In this document: positions 1 to 12,564 of the stretch, piece by piece
How the letters are laid out: every line of letters starts with the position of its first letter
Position numbering within the stretch: position 1 is the first letter of the stretch
Source: Lytechinus variegatus
Taxonomy: Eukaryota > Echinodermata > Echinoidea > Temnopleuroida > Toxopneustidae
NCBI RefSeq assembly: GCF_018143015.1
Contig: NC_054742.1
Coordinates: 52,895,195-52,959,194, forward strand
Length of the DNA stretch: 64,000 nt
Direction of reading: 5' to 3'
The notes under the pieces: model-generated
Told to the model about the DNA's origin: nothing
The model's database searches: none
The model's input: only the letters and a program-made list of their open reading frames with translations
Translations under genes and position numbers: made by a program

Positions 1-343
1 TATAATGCACATTATATAAACTCTATCCTTAAGAAAACTGGCCTTACCCAAAATTTTAAGAGTGCTTAAATGTGCTTACTTCTGAAATAGAGTCAGGCGA
101 AATATAAGCAAGTATAGATCTAGATCTTATTTATTATTATCGTTATTGGTGTTCCATACCTCTCTATTCTCTTTATAATGTAGTCCATCTTCCCTTCTTA
201 GTGACTTGGCCATCTGTCAGTTAAAAAAGTGCAAGTCCTGAGGAAAAACAAGAAATGAAATTACAATGAGATTACATTCAAATGTTTCAGGAGGGGGGGG
301 GTGGAATATACCCCATGGATAGGTCAAGCCTTAAGAAAGGTAC
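1..343. other. No gene seen; AT-rich flank
   Basis: AT-rich sequence ending in a short G run near 290-300. I see no coding potential, RNA gene or clear repeat boundary before the inverted-repeat element that begins near 348. Confidence 0.5.
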
Positions 344-347
344 TTAA

Positions 348-1141
348 GGCCTGGTCACACCGCCCGAGCGTTGTTGGAGCGGTCATCACCGCTAGCTACC
401 GTTCACCACTGTTTAACCAATGTTGGCCTCCTTTAAGGCAACGCCGAATACACTCGGCCACCGCTGATGGTCCCTCCTACCACTTTGAAAGTTTTGGGCT
501 GCTCAAAATATTGCGAGCGGTGAGGAGCGGGCAATTTTCCGCTCCAGCAAAGTTGACTACCGCTCTAACAACGCCCAGTCAAAGTTTGGCACCGCTAGAC
601 GAAAGTTTGTGAACGCTTAGGTCCGCTAGGCCAACGCAGAAATCTTGAACGCTGGACAACCGCTGCTTCCCAAGCGTTGCCCGGCTGGTGATTAAACGGT
701 TCACAAACTTTGGTGGAGCGGTTGTTAGCGTTTTCCGAGCGGACATGGGATTGCTGGAACGGTGCATTCATCCATTCATTGTTAAATAATAGCACTGAAA
801 GGATGTACTTTTGTCTACCAGATTGATTGTGGTGAGTACATTGAGCAGTTGAAAAAATAGGACACTCTCTCTCTGTCATCATAATCATAGTGTTAAACCC
901 CATCGAGTGGACGCCCGCATGCGCAGAACTCCACTCTATCAACGCTCGAGTCACCGCTAAACCAACGCTCGTCACCGTTGAACCAAAACTAAAGCTACGT
1001 GGGCTTCAGCAGTGCACCACTAAGTGAACGCCCATGTTTTTCGATTTTTTTCCCTTCAATTTGTGAGCGGTGACGAGCGTTGTCGAAATTCGACCCTCTC
1101 TCACGACCGCTCCAACAACGCTCAGGCAGTGTAACCAGGCC
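348..1141. mobile_element. Palindromic TIR DNA element flanked by TTAA
   Basis: The two ends are inverted copies of about 40 bp. Both start GGCCTGGT and run into GAGCGTTGTTGGAGCGGTC, with only about three or four mismatches. TTAA lies immediately outside each end (344-347 and 1142-1145), the target preference of piggyBac-type transposons, although TTAA could also be part of the terminal repeat. The interior repeats GAGCGTTG and its complement many times, so the unit could fold back on itself. No transposase is present, so it is non-autonomous. Short open frames inside it on both strands reflect the GC-rich palindrome rather than a gene. Confidence 0.75.
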
Positions 1142-1199
1142 TTAAATGACTAAAAGGTAAAATGGTAGCAACACTCACTAGTGCATGTGAAGCATTGTG

Positions 1200-1366
1200 C
1201 ATGTCAAGATTGTGTGGCATATATCAGAATCTGGATGCTCAAAAATAATGTTGAATGATAGAAAAACTGAATTGTTGGTTATTGGTACACGTCAGGTTTC
1301 AAAATTTGGGGGCTATAGTTATAGCTTAAATTGTTGGTGATTCGGTTATAACTCCATCAGATAATG
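1200..1366 (+). mobile_element. Fragment of a non-LTR retrotransposon RT (thumb region)
   Basis: Frame-shifted + strand translation gives LNDRKTELLVIGTRQ followed, after a frame change, by IVGDSVITPSDNA. These resemble the region after the FADD box in CR1/L2-type reverse transcriptases (pattern LN..KTE.L.IG). It is a short 5'- and 3'-truncated relic that directly abuts the larger retrotransposon fragment starting near 1366. It appears to come from a different element, because the larger fragment then starts again from a region N-terminal to the RT core. Confidence 0.5.
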
Positions 1367-3670
1367 CCTGAAAAGCGCTCAGTAACCAATACAAGTCCGT
1401 CTTCACAGACGAAAATACTCATCCTTCATCAAACATACCAATTCCTAAAGTTGACAAACTTCCGGACATTGCTCCACTGGTTGTGGACGAGGAGTTGTGG
1501 AGTTCTTAAGCTTCTCCACAAGCTCTCACCATCCAAGGCACCCGGGGCCCTGATGGCATACACCCTTTCATCCTACGTAACTGTGCTGCTGAAATTGCAC
1601 CAATCCTGACCAAGATATGTAACCTGAGCATACAGTCTGGCAGATTGCTGGTAGCCTGGACTCATGCCAACGTTACCGCAATTTACAAAAAAGGTAGCCA
1701 GACTGATCCAGCCAATTACAAACCGGTATCGCTGACCTCGGTTTGCTGCAAAATAGTTGAACATGTTATTTACAGTCATATAATCAATCACTTAGAGAAA
1801 TACAATGCCCTAGATGACTCGCAACATGGATTTCGAGCCAAGAGATCCTGTGAAACACAACTCCTCACTACAGTTCATCATACCTGGGAGGCGAATGAAC
1901 ACAACAAGCAAGTCGATGCAGTCATACTCGACTTTGCAAAGGCATTCGACACCGTACCTCACAAGCGTCTACTACTCAAACTCCAACATTACGGCATATC
2001 TGGCTCTCTATATAACTGGAAAATATCATTCCTTACTTGCAGACAACAGTCAGTAGTTCATCAAGGGATAAGTTCCAAGCCAGTCAGAGTAAGGTCAGGC
2101 GTGCCCCAAGGCTCAGTCCTTGGCCCACTCTTCTCCCTGCTATACATTAACGACTTACCGGTGGGTCTGCAGTCTAAAGTGCGTCTTTTTGCTGACGACT
2201 GCATTATATACCGACCCATTGCGTCCTCCGTCGACTGTGAGATACTCCAGAAAGACTTAAATCTCCTTGAGAAATGGGCTCACACATGGCTAATGTCCTC
2301 AGATTTTCCCGTTGTAAGAATCAAATAGAATCTTCATATAAGCTTGCTGGCCAGACGCTGCAGTCTGCCAACCAGCACAGATACCTTGGAGTAACCCTAT
2401 CGAAGGATATGAAATGGAATACCCAGGGTTGACAAAGCAGTTTCCAAAGCTAAGCCTAATAGCATGATAGGCTTCCTCGTAATCGTAATCTTGGAAACGC
2501 TTCTCAGAAAGTAAAGCTTCAAGCATACAAAAGCCTTGTTCGCCCCCATGTTGAGTACTGCAGGTCTGTATGGGATCCCCACACTAGAAGTAACATCCTC
2601 AAGGTGGAGGCTTTCCAGAGAGGTGCTGCACAGTTTGTTAGTACCAACAACTACAGCCAGGAGAGTTCTGTTACAGCCATGCTCAAAGCTACATGTACGG
2701 AATTACCCACCCTTCAACATAGAAGGCAGACCTGTGAGCAGACTGACCATGATGCATAATGTTGTGTTGGGGTTGGATCGAATGCTCTTTTACTTTCAAC
2801 CAGACTTAAATGAGACGAAGCAATACAAAGCCTGTACAGTTCATATATACATTTATTGAAGATTATAAATAAGTTGATGATGATGACAAATACATGAGTA
2901 AGTCTGATGGTGACTATACTCTGAAGATGAAGATAATATGAATTCTGCAGTATAAAATATAAACTCTTCTGTAGCTGTCTGTATGCTGGAAAAATCTCTA
3001 AAGTAATCTGTAATAATCCGATTTGGTTCAGAAGTGAACCCCTTTTATATTGGTCTGGTCTAGACTCTTTACGATCAAACAGGTGTTGGTCAACCTTGGA
3101 CGCTTGACCAAAACAATCTGTACGTCATATCTTTACTCTGAATTGGGGGAGTTGACCTTTTAGGGAGAACATGAAATGTAAAGAAACCCATAAAATGTAT
3201 GTGCGTCAGAAGTTTAGCTGGAAGAAGAATGAGTAATACTTTCTAATGAAAGTTGGAGCTGGTATACTTAATGTAGATGTATCAATCAATTGATTAAGTA
3301 TTGATTATGTATTGATATAATATTGAATATGTGAGATATGTCTAATCATCAAATAACAATAAGATAATCCATAATAATGTCAGCCTACAAGAGCACCTGA
3401 GCTTCAACAGAAAGGATCTGAATGCAGCATGTACAAGGAAATTCAACCCCCTGACCCTCGAAATCCCATTCTTAAGAACTAATTACTATAAGAAATCCTT
3501 CTTCCCCAATATGGCAAGGTAATGGAATACCCTCCCATATGACTTAATTTCTATAACTAGCTCACAAACATTTCGTCGCATGCACCATGAACCGTCCTCT
3601 CTGCGCACTTTGATGCAAAATTTAGTTTGGCAGAAAACGCATTTAAAGAAAAGCATTTTTAAAACCAGCA
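1366..3670 (+). pseudogene. Decayed CR1/Jockey-type non-LTR retrotransposon ORF2 (RT), interrupted
   Basis: This is a degenerate reverse-transcriptase gene. The best frame (1645-2328) shows RT motifs in order: YKPVSLTS, HGFRAKRSC, ILDFAKAFDTVPH, SGVPQGSVLGPLF, and the catalytic box as LFADD rather than YADD. Upstream pieces are in other frames: VFTDENTHPSS from about 1405 and an APG/PDG-type block broken by a frameshift near 1541. Downstream, a YLGVTLSKDMKW block (about 2381-2420) and a VRPHVEYC-like block (about 2540) are again frame-shifted. The C-terminal tail resumes after an insert at 2761-3369, with SFFPNMAR, a stop codon, then WNTLPYDL near 3500-3540. Multiple frameshifts and stops make it a dead copy. 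The 5' part including the endonuclease is absent. Confidence 0.85.
2761..3369. mobile_element. Insertion nested in the RT relic, 6-7 bp target duplication
   Basis: CATAAT occurs just before (2755-2760) and just after (3370-3375) this ~609-bp segment. An offset alternative is ATAATGT at 2756-2762 and 3374-3380. Removing the segment with one repeat copy rejoins the retrotransposon reading frame in either alignment, which identifies it as an insertion into the RT sequence. It is AT-rich, has no long ORF, and I see no terminal inverted repeats, so the family is unknown (solo LTR or retroposon are possibilities). Confidence 0.6.
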
Positions 3671-3725
3671 ATAATTGCAACTACAATGATAGCAAATTAT
3701 TTACCGGTGTCTTCGTTCGATAGTT

Positions 3726-4759
3726 CTGGGGCCCGTTTCTCAACACCTGGACAAGTTAGTCATATCTTTATCCACCAACCGCGGAGTTAGTTTCGATCTT
3801 ACTAAACCTATTCGGCTTCCTAACTAGAATACCTTGATATCGATACTATCGGTAAAAAGAGCAGACGAGACGTTGCCTTGGTCACAAAATAGCATAATTT
3901 TGAAAAAGAGAAATTATGACAAAATTGCAAATATTGTGATGAATGGGGAAATACATCTTTTAAAAATACCGGTAATAGCACAGGTAAATTATGCATCATA
4001 CATATTTAGGCCATGAAGACTGGAGCAATCCATTGCTGAGAAAATTAAATTATGAACAATACATTTCATGAATAAAAAATCACATATGGACGTTGAGATG
4101 GGTTCCCCCGGGATATTCAATTTTAATAGTTTACGAAAGTAAACCATAACGGTTGTTTTTGTAAAATGATAATTATACGGTATTTTATGATTTCGATTTT
4201 CGAACATCATCAAAATATATTTTAACAAACTTTTTAAATATTTGATACCGAAACATACAATTTGACGAATTCTATGCATAAATTAGAGATAGAATTTATC
4301 CAAATGTTAATACGGGTCTGAAAACGACAAATACGAGTGTAGTTATGGATGGCCTGACGTGGTAGAATCTTTATCGAATAAAATATTTTACTCTTTCAAA
4401 ATGAATGCTTTTGTGGTGTTTTACCAACAGTTTTTATAATTTCTTTGCATTACAGTCATCATTGAATATATTATCCCACTTGTTTTGTGATGTATTTTCA
4501 ACCTCTATGATTGATTACGTAAGCTTATAATTTTCAAATTTCTGGGCACTTTTGCACGTCATAGTCTACCCACGTGATGCCACTACGTCACTAAGAAAGA
4601 AGTTGTGACAGGTTCGGAGTTGTCATAACTATTTAGTGAGGTTGTTGTACCCGAACTTGCCAAAGAGGGCTTCGTGAAACGGTTAGCGGACAAGTAGCTC
4701 ACTATCTCCGATTTAGTCAAGAAGTTAGACTTATGACGGTGTTGAGAAACAGGCCCCAG
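3726..4759. mobile_element. Non-autonomous TIR element (CTGGGGCCYGTTTCTCAACAC ends)
   Basis: The left end reads CTGGGGCCCGTTTCTCAACACC. The reverse complement of the right end reads CTGGGGCCTGTTTCTCAACACC, so the 22-bp ends match with one mismatch and delimit 1034 bp. Weaker inverted similarity continues inward. No transposase is visible. The flanking target duplication is not clear. Confidence 0.65.
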
Positions 4760-5649
4760 GTTCTAAACTTAAGTTTCATCCCGTATCTTTATATTTTCTT
4801 GAAGTGAATTACTTACGCTACAGAAGGCATCGTAACAGAGCGGACGGTTCATGGTGAAATCGCGAGGTGCGATAGCGCACTGTATCTTTTCCAGAGAGAG
4901 GACGGTTCGTGGTGCGATGCTGATGATTTAATAACATATTGATAAGTCTCCAGCTTGACTAGGATGGTCTTCTCTAGCCGACCTCTATTTACTCCAAGTT
5001 GAGTGATGTTCCAGCTGGAGCTTTTCAACATATCAACCGTAAAACCTTGGTGTAGTCTGATACCCACTAACCACTACTTATTTATATTAACCATTTTGGA
5101 ATCACAAATTAGGGGGAATTTGAATTGACTTCACATTGTTCAGTAAGTTTCGAAACTAGAAGTACTTATTTCATAAAACCTCTTCTGAAATCGAAATTCG
5201 CGGGAGTTTGTTGCAATTTTGCATTTTCCATGCCTTCAATTTTCCTGTAAACGGAGGCAGTAATGCACCCATGGGACTAACCTGGCTTAAACCAGCAGGT
5301 GGGACTAGTCAAGCCAAGCCGAATCACCGCCTACAGTTCCGGCCAGCCAGTCATTTCAGTACCCGCTACCGCCCGCTTTTTCAGGGGCCCATTCGCTATT
5401 CAGGGACAAATAAAATATCCAATGGAAACATTCTTACTGTTAAATTATATACTAATCGGCCAGCGATACGACAGTCATCATCTGAAATTTTTCAAATTTA
5501 AAAAAATTGAAAAAATCTTATAAATAATACAAGAATAAAATCACAGATGGCTTACCACAACTTGATTGCTTGCAAAGTTTATTTTGAAATTTGCGCATTT
5601 CGATTTGGCGATAGATGGCGCTCTGAGTTTTTCTTCACACAGCTTTAGT
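4760..5649. other. No gene seen; GC-richer repeat debris near 5.2-5.5 kb
   Basis: No convincing exon. A short direct repeat GGACGGTTC..GGTG occurs at about 4840 and 4900. Around 5260-5420 there is GC-richer sequence typical of repeat remnants, with short overlapping frames that do not look like protein. Confidence 0.35.
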
Positions 5650-5786
5650 GTGAAGTGCCATGGCCGAGTGATACTCTAAAGGCCATATGCGAAAGTCTGG
5701 GGTTCGATCCTCGGCCGCGGCAGATATGCCTGTGAGCAAGGCATTCAATCTATTGACTATTGTTTCAATAAAAAAAAATATATTTT
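5650..5786 (+). mobile_element. tRNA-derived SINE
   Basis: The head is tRNA-like, with an A-box-like TGGCCGAGTGA at 5661-5671 and a B box GGTTCGATCC at 5701-5710. The spacing (about 40 bp) suits an RNA polymerase III internal promoter. The acceptor-like ends GTGCCATGG and CCGCGGCA roughly pair. A short non-tRNA body and an A-rich tail (about 5766-5780) follow. The anticodon region does not fold as a proper tRNA, so this is a SINE and not a tRNA gene. The head is closest in style to class II (Leu/Ser) tRNAs, which is inference. Confidence 0.65.
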
Positions 5787-6116
5787 GGGGCAAGTACCGT
5801 ATATTCCAACTATTCAAAAACTTACTTGCCCAACTGTTATGAAAGCAGTACCCTGCGTACATGTAAGGGGAGCTTTTCTTCATTTACTTTTTTTTATACA
5901 AAATGAATTAAAGGAACAAGTTTGAACAGTACTATTTGTATACATTAATCATTTGACCAGGAAAATAAAAACAAAATAAAATAAATATTCATTCATCCTT
6001 TATATATTTAAATGAATGATGTCAGTCCCGACAGTTTATGGATGTATCGGCACCAAACAGAAAATAGCAAGCCAGCAAACAAAATGAGAAGGGTCAATGT
6101 AATTCCACATTGCAAG

Positions 6117-6332
6117 CACTGGCAGATCCGGGTGGGGGGGCACGACCGGCTCGTGCCCCCCCCCCCCTTGAGAAGCAAATTTAAAATTTGTAATGTAAAA
6201 ATGCCATTAAAACAGAAGTGTGCCCCCGGGCCCCTTTGAAAATAAAGACCTTTTTTCTTTTTCTTTTTTTGCTTATCAATTTTTTCCTCGAAAAAATGTG
6301 CCCCCCTTCGGAAAATCCTCGATCCGCCCCTG
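6117..6332. mobile_element. hAT-type MITE with perfect 8-bp target duplication
   Basis: ATTGCAAG flanks the unit on both sides (6109-6116 and 6333-6340), the 8-bp duplication characteristic of hAT transposons. The left end is CACTGGCAGATCC and the inverted right end is CAGGGGCGGATCG. The 216-bp interior consists of G/C runs and T-rich sequence without a transposase, so it must have moved in trans. Confidence 0.8.
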
Positions 6333-6340
6333 ATTGCAAG

Positions 6341-7876
6341 CTTTCCTTCATTAGAAGAAATAAATGGAATAGACCTAAATGAAATGTCATAATCTAATTT
6401 AAAATGAATATGGCTGCTGAGTGTATCGCCTTGATTTCTACTGGTTTCACAATCAGTTGGTTTTGTGTATTATTGGTTTAAGTTGGCTCAGAGTAACTGC
6501 ATTATAAGTTCTCTTTTACCATCAATTTCGATGGTATTGTCATGCATTGATCTGAAAAAAAAGGATCAGTTAAAACCAGTTTGCTATGTGAAGTAACTAA
6601 TATCATTCTTAAATGATTTAAATCTAAACCCATGAGTCGATCTTGATTTATTCACCATTTATTGTTCTACTGCATGTTTCATTAAACCATCAAAATTTAT
6701 TTATGGATTTTTTTTTCCAATGTGAACTCTTCAGCAGTTCCCCGGGAAGCATTTGTAGGCCAAGTGATCCTTTTTTCCCCTTCTTTTTGGGGGGCTTGTC
6801 AACTTTTTCCTGACGGCCGAATCAGCTTCATTTTGGAGTGAAATAACACCCTTTTTTCCTTGCTAAATTTTGTGATTTTTTTCTTGTCAAAATTGACATC
6901 AGCATGATCAGTGCCCCAGTAAAAAAAAAAACCGTTCCCAGGGCTCTGGAAAACCCCCCATCTATACTTGGGAGAGTGTCGCACAACTCTGGTGGCAGTG
7001 CACACTCCGTTTGATGATAGGCCCAAACAGAAAACCATACGACAAATAAATTTATATTTCCATTGTATTTATTTACATATAAAAAGAAAAAAAAAATATA
7101 TATATACATGATCTATTTAACATAACACACAGATGGAGGATGGCCATTTCAGCGGTATCAATAAGATACCACCGTATTCTTCAATGGGGTCCATTAAGGC
7201 CGTATATACATTCGAACTATATAGATTCTTAGATTTGATAAATTCAGGAGGTAATAGCAAAATGCTATTGATATTCCAATCATTTGAAATTACAAGAGTA
7301 TTATAAAGATTGACAAATTTTCGGTCAAACTTTAATGATTATACCGTTTGCAATAGTTTATGATAAATACGTTTGATTTTTTTTTTTTCCTGGAATTGAC
7401 GCGTTTCTCGGTGCAGCATGACACAGCGGAAATAGCATTAGGGTATCAGTTTCGGCAGTCAACGTCTTAACCATTCATTTAAATCTCCCTCTATGATCTG
7501 TCAACGCAAGTCAGAAAACTGGGGACTTCCTCAAATATCCTCACCTACCTAGAGCCTATACTTGTGTAGATGCCCGATACAGATGAGACAGATATTCGAC
7601 GCCCATGCAGTATGGTTTATAGACCTACAGCTACACAAATGCATTTCTCTGTTTTAATTATCTGAAGTAGCACTTTAAGAATAGTGGTTGATGAGTTGAT
7701 CTGCTATATCCTTGGCCTTGAGTAACTTTGTGCGGTGCATGTTTCTGATGCTGTCTCTGTGTTCTTGAAATGTATTGCTCAGTAACGATTGACCAGAATA
7801 TTGTGCTTGCCAGGAAAGGGCGCGTGAATCAGGCACAGTGGTTGGCTCCCAACGTATAGCACTGCAGTCTCACAGA
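6341..7876. other. No gene seen upstream of the NXPE gene
   Basis: AT-rich sequence with homopolymer runs and a short (TA)n tract near 7096-7106. No supported exon. The promoter and 5' UTR of the NXPE gene presumably lie in the last part, but no clear TATA box or initiator can be named. Confidence 0.35.
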
Positions 7877-8029
7877 ATGTCTTCAAGTCAAATCATCGTA
7901 AATATAATACTCTCCAAGTTTAGCTTCATACAGACTAAAAACATTCATAAAAGAAGGACGGGTATTTCATCATTCAAGAAATGTTTTATCACAGCATTGG
8001 TAATATCTGTGTTATTTATCATCACTTGG
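7877..8029 (+). CDS. NXPE exon 1: N-terminal signal anchor
   Basis: Starts at ATG 7877. The frame is open upstream from 7838, but without another ATG. It encodes 51 residues with a basic stretch (KNIHKRR) followed by the hydrophobic segment CFITALVISVLFIITW. It ends at a strong donor, TGG|GTAAGT, in phase 0. Exon 2 opens in phase 0, which is consistent. Confidence 0.6.
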
Positions 8030-11000
8030 GTAAGTACGATATCATACGGAGTGTTGATCTTAAACATTATTAAAGATACTTAGTATATATTGATTTATAA
8101 CAATTCATCAATGGGTATCCCTTTTGTTGGAGACCCCTATTGCTTTTCTCAAGGAGATTTAAGACATTGAGAACCACCAAACACATTCCCTGTATAGCCA
8201 CTTAGATGCCGTCATGATAAAATATGTTACACGTGTGTTTCATTGCATATTTCTTGCAAAGATTCCTGCCTATAACTACAGACTTACAGGCGAATTACAA
8301 TACATGCTTTTGTAATGGTAATTACTTTACGCTGCAGACACATTGCTCACTTTGACAGGGGACAGCAATAATTAATGTTGCAATATTTCTTCTGGACGTG
8401 TGTGGGAACTTTGTAAAATGTTGATTTAAGATGTCAAATTATCGGGTTTATCATATTTTAAAAATGTTATCATTCAATATTTCGCCCAATATCAAGACAT
8501 AATATGCCTTTGGTAATACATATTTCATGTGTTCAATATTTATGTTTGTGCTCAAATAAAAATGGAAATATTTATCTTTTTCACCATGAATTATTTTTCA
8601 GTTTTCCCATGAAACTGGCGGCATCACATGCAGGTCGCCACCAAAGGCTACATTGCACCTGTGTATTTCTTTGGTACTTCTTTAGATATTGGAAGCTATT
8701 TGCATATCGTTGTCACTCCATTGTTGTTACCTCCATGCTTTTCTTATTCCCGTTTGTAAGGACTGCTCATCATGATCCAAATTCGCCTCGTGTATTTGAA
8801 AATTTGGGTTAATGAATTTATTCACACTTGTTTTCTGTTGAATGTTAGCAGAACTCGATCTCTCCTATATCATGCTTATATACACTGTAAAAACTGTGGT
8901 GTTAAAACTGACACTGATTGGTGTTAAAATGATGTGTTGAACTTACACCCTAGAGATTGAACATAACACCAAAGAGTGTACATGTAACCCGGACATGTAA
9001 CAACCAAGGGTGTTGTATATAACACCTACAGGTGCTAAAATAACACTGTCAATTTAACACCGGTGTAGAATAACTGGTGTGGTCCTCATCTACGTACACC
9101 GGTTAACACCGCAGTTATTGCTGTGTATGATTCATTTGAAAGGAAGGAAGACGAGTACTCTAGGAATTCCCACATCCTTGTCCGTCCCTAGCTAGCAGCT
9201 TCAACTAATCTAACTTCCCCCTCATCCTTGTCGCCCCCCCCCCCCCTCTATCTCTCTCTCCACTGGGACGCCGGAAATGCCTGGATGACAATCATAATGG
9301 AGTCATACAAGCATTAGATTTTTTTATATGAAAATTATCAAACAAGATGTGCATGGAGACAGATCGAAGTAATCATTCTGAATGGATTCAAAACTTAAAA
9401 AAAAAATATTGAATTAGCCTCAGTCATAAGCACATATAGAGAGTTATAATAACAATAATTATATGCAATTACTATTTGTACTAAAGATATATGAATATCG
9501 TAAATTATTAAAACCTGCGGATTTTCACTTTAAAAAAAATCATCACAGACACGTAAATGCCTCACTGATTTGGTTTTTTTTTAATGTTGTATCTTTATTA
9601 TTGTATGATTTATTGTACAAGCAAACTTTTATTATTACATCCCCGGCCAAGTGGCTAAATATTGTATTCATGATACTTCACAGAACTTATCATTGAACAC
9701 TTTAAACAATTGCTTCCTGTATGCATAACTTAAAGCATACATCCATTCTTTCCCGTTTAAATAATTCTACTAATAAGGGGCAATATTTTGTCGTCGTCGT
9801 CACATGAAAGCTAGCCACGAAATCAGGCAATTATGAATTTCCCCTGAACTAATGGATTTCGCTGAACACTGGCGTACGGATGGAGGGGAAGGGGTGCTTC
9901 CTTCCATGACAAGGAAAAAGGGAGAAAATAAAAGAAAGGCAGAGGAAAAAGTATACGCCTATATATTTTCATTTTAAATTACTTAATATATTGTTAAAAT
10001 CTATCACAAAATTGAATCATCGTATTCAAAAGTTAAAAGTTTTTGCTCGGGATATTTTGCACACAATCCGCTATTGTTTGACCCCCTCGAAAGGTTTACT
10101 CATCACTATGCCACTGTTGCTGGATAACAGTATTTCAAAGTCTAGACTAGACGACTTTTGATGTCGGTTCGATGTGATCATGTTCCCGTGTACATGTAAA
10201 TTATTACCAGCAACAGACACTCTAGATTGAAATTAACTGGTAATATTATGCAATAGGGCCTATACGTTTTATCATGTTTAATTGTTGTCAAGACAAGTGC
10301 TCTATGACTCAGTGAAAACATATATTTCCGCCGCTTCTAGCATGTCTAAGTTTTTAAGCCCGATGAGACAAAATGTATAACCTTTGATAAATTAATATCC
10401 ATATTTTTAAACACCTGTATTCGCGTTAATGTAAAATGAAATGGAACATAATAGTACAGCCAGTCATTAGAAACGGTATGAGATAGTAAATAGGATTTCT
10501 AATGTAAAGATGAGGGATCGGAATTATTCTTTTTCATTTTATTTTACTTTGCTCTATTATTTTCAACTATAACAAAAATATGTTTACTATACATGGTTTT
10601 GGACGGGATGGGTTAAGTCAATTGAACCTATCATGTCCACATTTAAGATTCAAGACAGAACTCACCTTTGGTATTAAATTCATTCATTTGTTAGAAAGCA
10701 GAAGATAAGAAAAACGTAATGGTGAGAAGTTGAAAGAGATTATTAAGAAAGTTACAACTTTTGACAAAAGATGTATTACTTGACCTGAAATGTCAAATTA
10801 GCAGCATATTATGAAAAGGTTTAGGATAACTCTCTAATTTTACATTTTCAGCAATTTCCTAAGCATCTTTTTTTCTTCTTTCTTTCTTTTTTTTTATTCA
10901 GGCATTGAACACAGGTAGCATAATCATTGTAAGTCTTCTTGAGATTAAAAAAAAAAACAGAAAAAGATATTATTTTAGTCATTTATACTCTTTGGGTACT

Positions 11001-12509
11001 GGTGGAGAAGAAAAAGAAGCCTCTCTCATATTGTAATTGTGAAAAATTTGTGTTCAAAGAAATAAACGTTGTTTGAAACGTCTTGAAAAAATTATGTTTG
11101 GTGATATGGTGGCAGCGGTGGGATAGTGATCTCGCTGGTGGCCTTGATCCTTATAGGCCTATAATCATGATTAATTAAAGTAATAAACCAGATATGATTG
11201 TAACTTTTCAGTGTCTCATCAGTAAAACTGCACAATCAAGAAGGAGTATTGGAAAGTTTTTTTTATAAAAGTATTTATTTTCTTTCATCAGGTGTTTTCA
11301 GCTTCCAAAAGGATCAGCCTTGCTCTAAGCTTCGGTGCAAAGGACAGCAGGGGAGTTAAACAACACCCGACACAATACATGCTTACACCTCAACACACTT
11401 TTGGATCATTTGGATTGGACCATCTTTTTGATGTCTTTGTTCATAATGACACTATAATCAAGGAGTACTCAAACTTCAATGCTCTGAACCTGACTTCTTC
11501 AGCAACATCCGTGTTTCAGCCGGTCCGACAAGGGTACCAAGTCGGCGATACTGTTGAAATTCGAATAGACGCTTACAATGGGATGGGGTACCCTCAGACT
11601 GCTGGTGGTGACTTCTGGTTTGTGACAGTGGCATCGCCCGACGGGTATTTCAGAAGTGCCGCCCGTCTGGTGGATCATCAGAATGGGAGCTATTCGGCTT
11701 ATTTCTTGGCGCCGCGTCCTGGAAGACTTAACTTGCAAGTTGTTCTAGGTTACCCATCCGACACTGTGAGGTGGTTGAGTGAGGTTTATATGAAAGCCGA
11801 CGGTTGCTTCACTTGGGCTGCAACATACAATCGTTACGGGTTTGGTGATGGTCAAGGTCGATGCGTTGTGAAACGAGGGATGAACCACCTGTTGAACGAA
11901 AACATTTGCTTTTATGGCGCCAATGAGACCGGGATGGGCCAGAGCGCTCTCATATGCACCAAGCCCAATGGGTTCATTTGTGATGATATCAGATCTATAA
12001 TGTCCTATGGACAGTATGCTGGAATAGAGAGACCGGTTAATCAGCTCATTGTTGGAAAGAAATATCTATTCAACAAGTAAGTTCTTCCAATTACGGTTCG
12101 TTATTACAACGGTTCCATGTCATAGGTCATTATTAAACACTTTTTGTACAAGAATCTTCTCGGTTACAACTTCCTCCCGAATGAAATTCTCTTATCGTGC
12201 GATGGTTATATGATAACTAGAAGGGTATATTACGAATGCTGCTATAATCTTGTCGGAAAGAGAACACAGTCACCAGTGTGTTTCATGTTGTGTTAGTGTA
12301 GTCAATCCAGTGGAATTGGAAAATTTCTTCATAGTGTGGTACACAGTGTGTCAATATAGCTATGATGAATATTACCACATAGCGACTAAACTATACAGAT
12401 TGAAAAGGTGTTCGTCGTATATCGCGCTGTGAATATTATATTCACAGTCTCATTGGCGCCATAAAAGCAAATGTATATATATACATATATACATATATAT
12501 ATATAATAT

Positions 12510-12564
<55 letters not shown>

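Noticed and set aside
595-975. 126-codon - strand frame near 0.6-1.0 kb
   Set aside because: Lies inside the palindromic TTAA-flanked element. GC-rich inverted words keep several frames open, and there is no protein-like domain.
1573-1791. - strand frames inside the RT relic
   Set aside because: Shadows of the degenerate + strand reverse transcriptase.
5657-5722. tRNA gene at 5.66 kb
   Set aside because: A and B boxes are present, but the anticodon arm does not fold and a SINE body follows.
12078-12080. Apparent stop codon ending the first NXPE frame
   Set aside because: The TAA is inside the GTAAGT donor, and the next exons continue the protein in phase.
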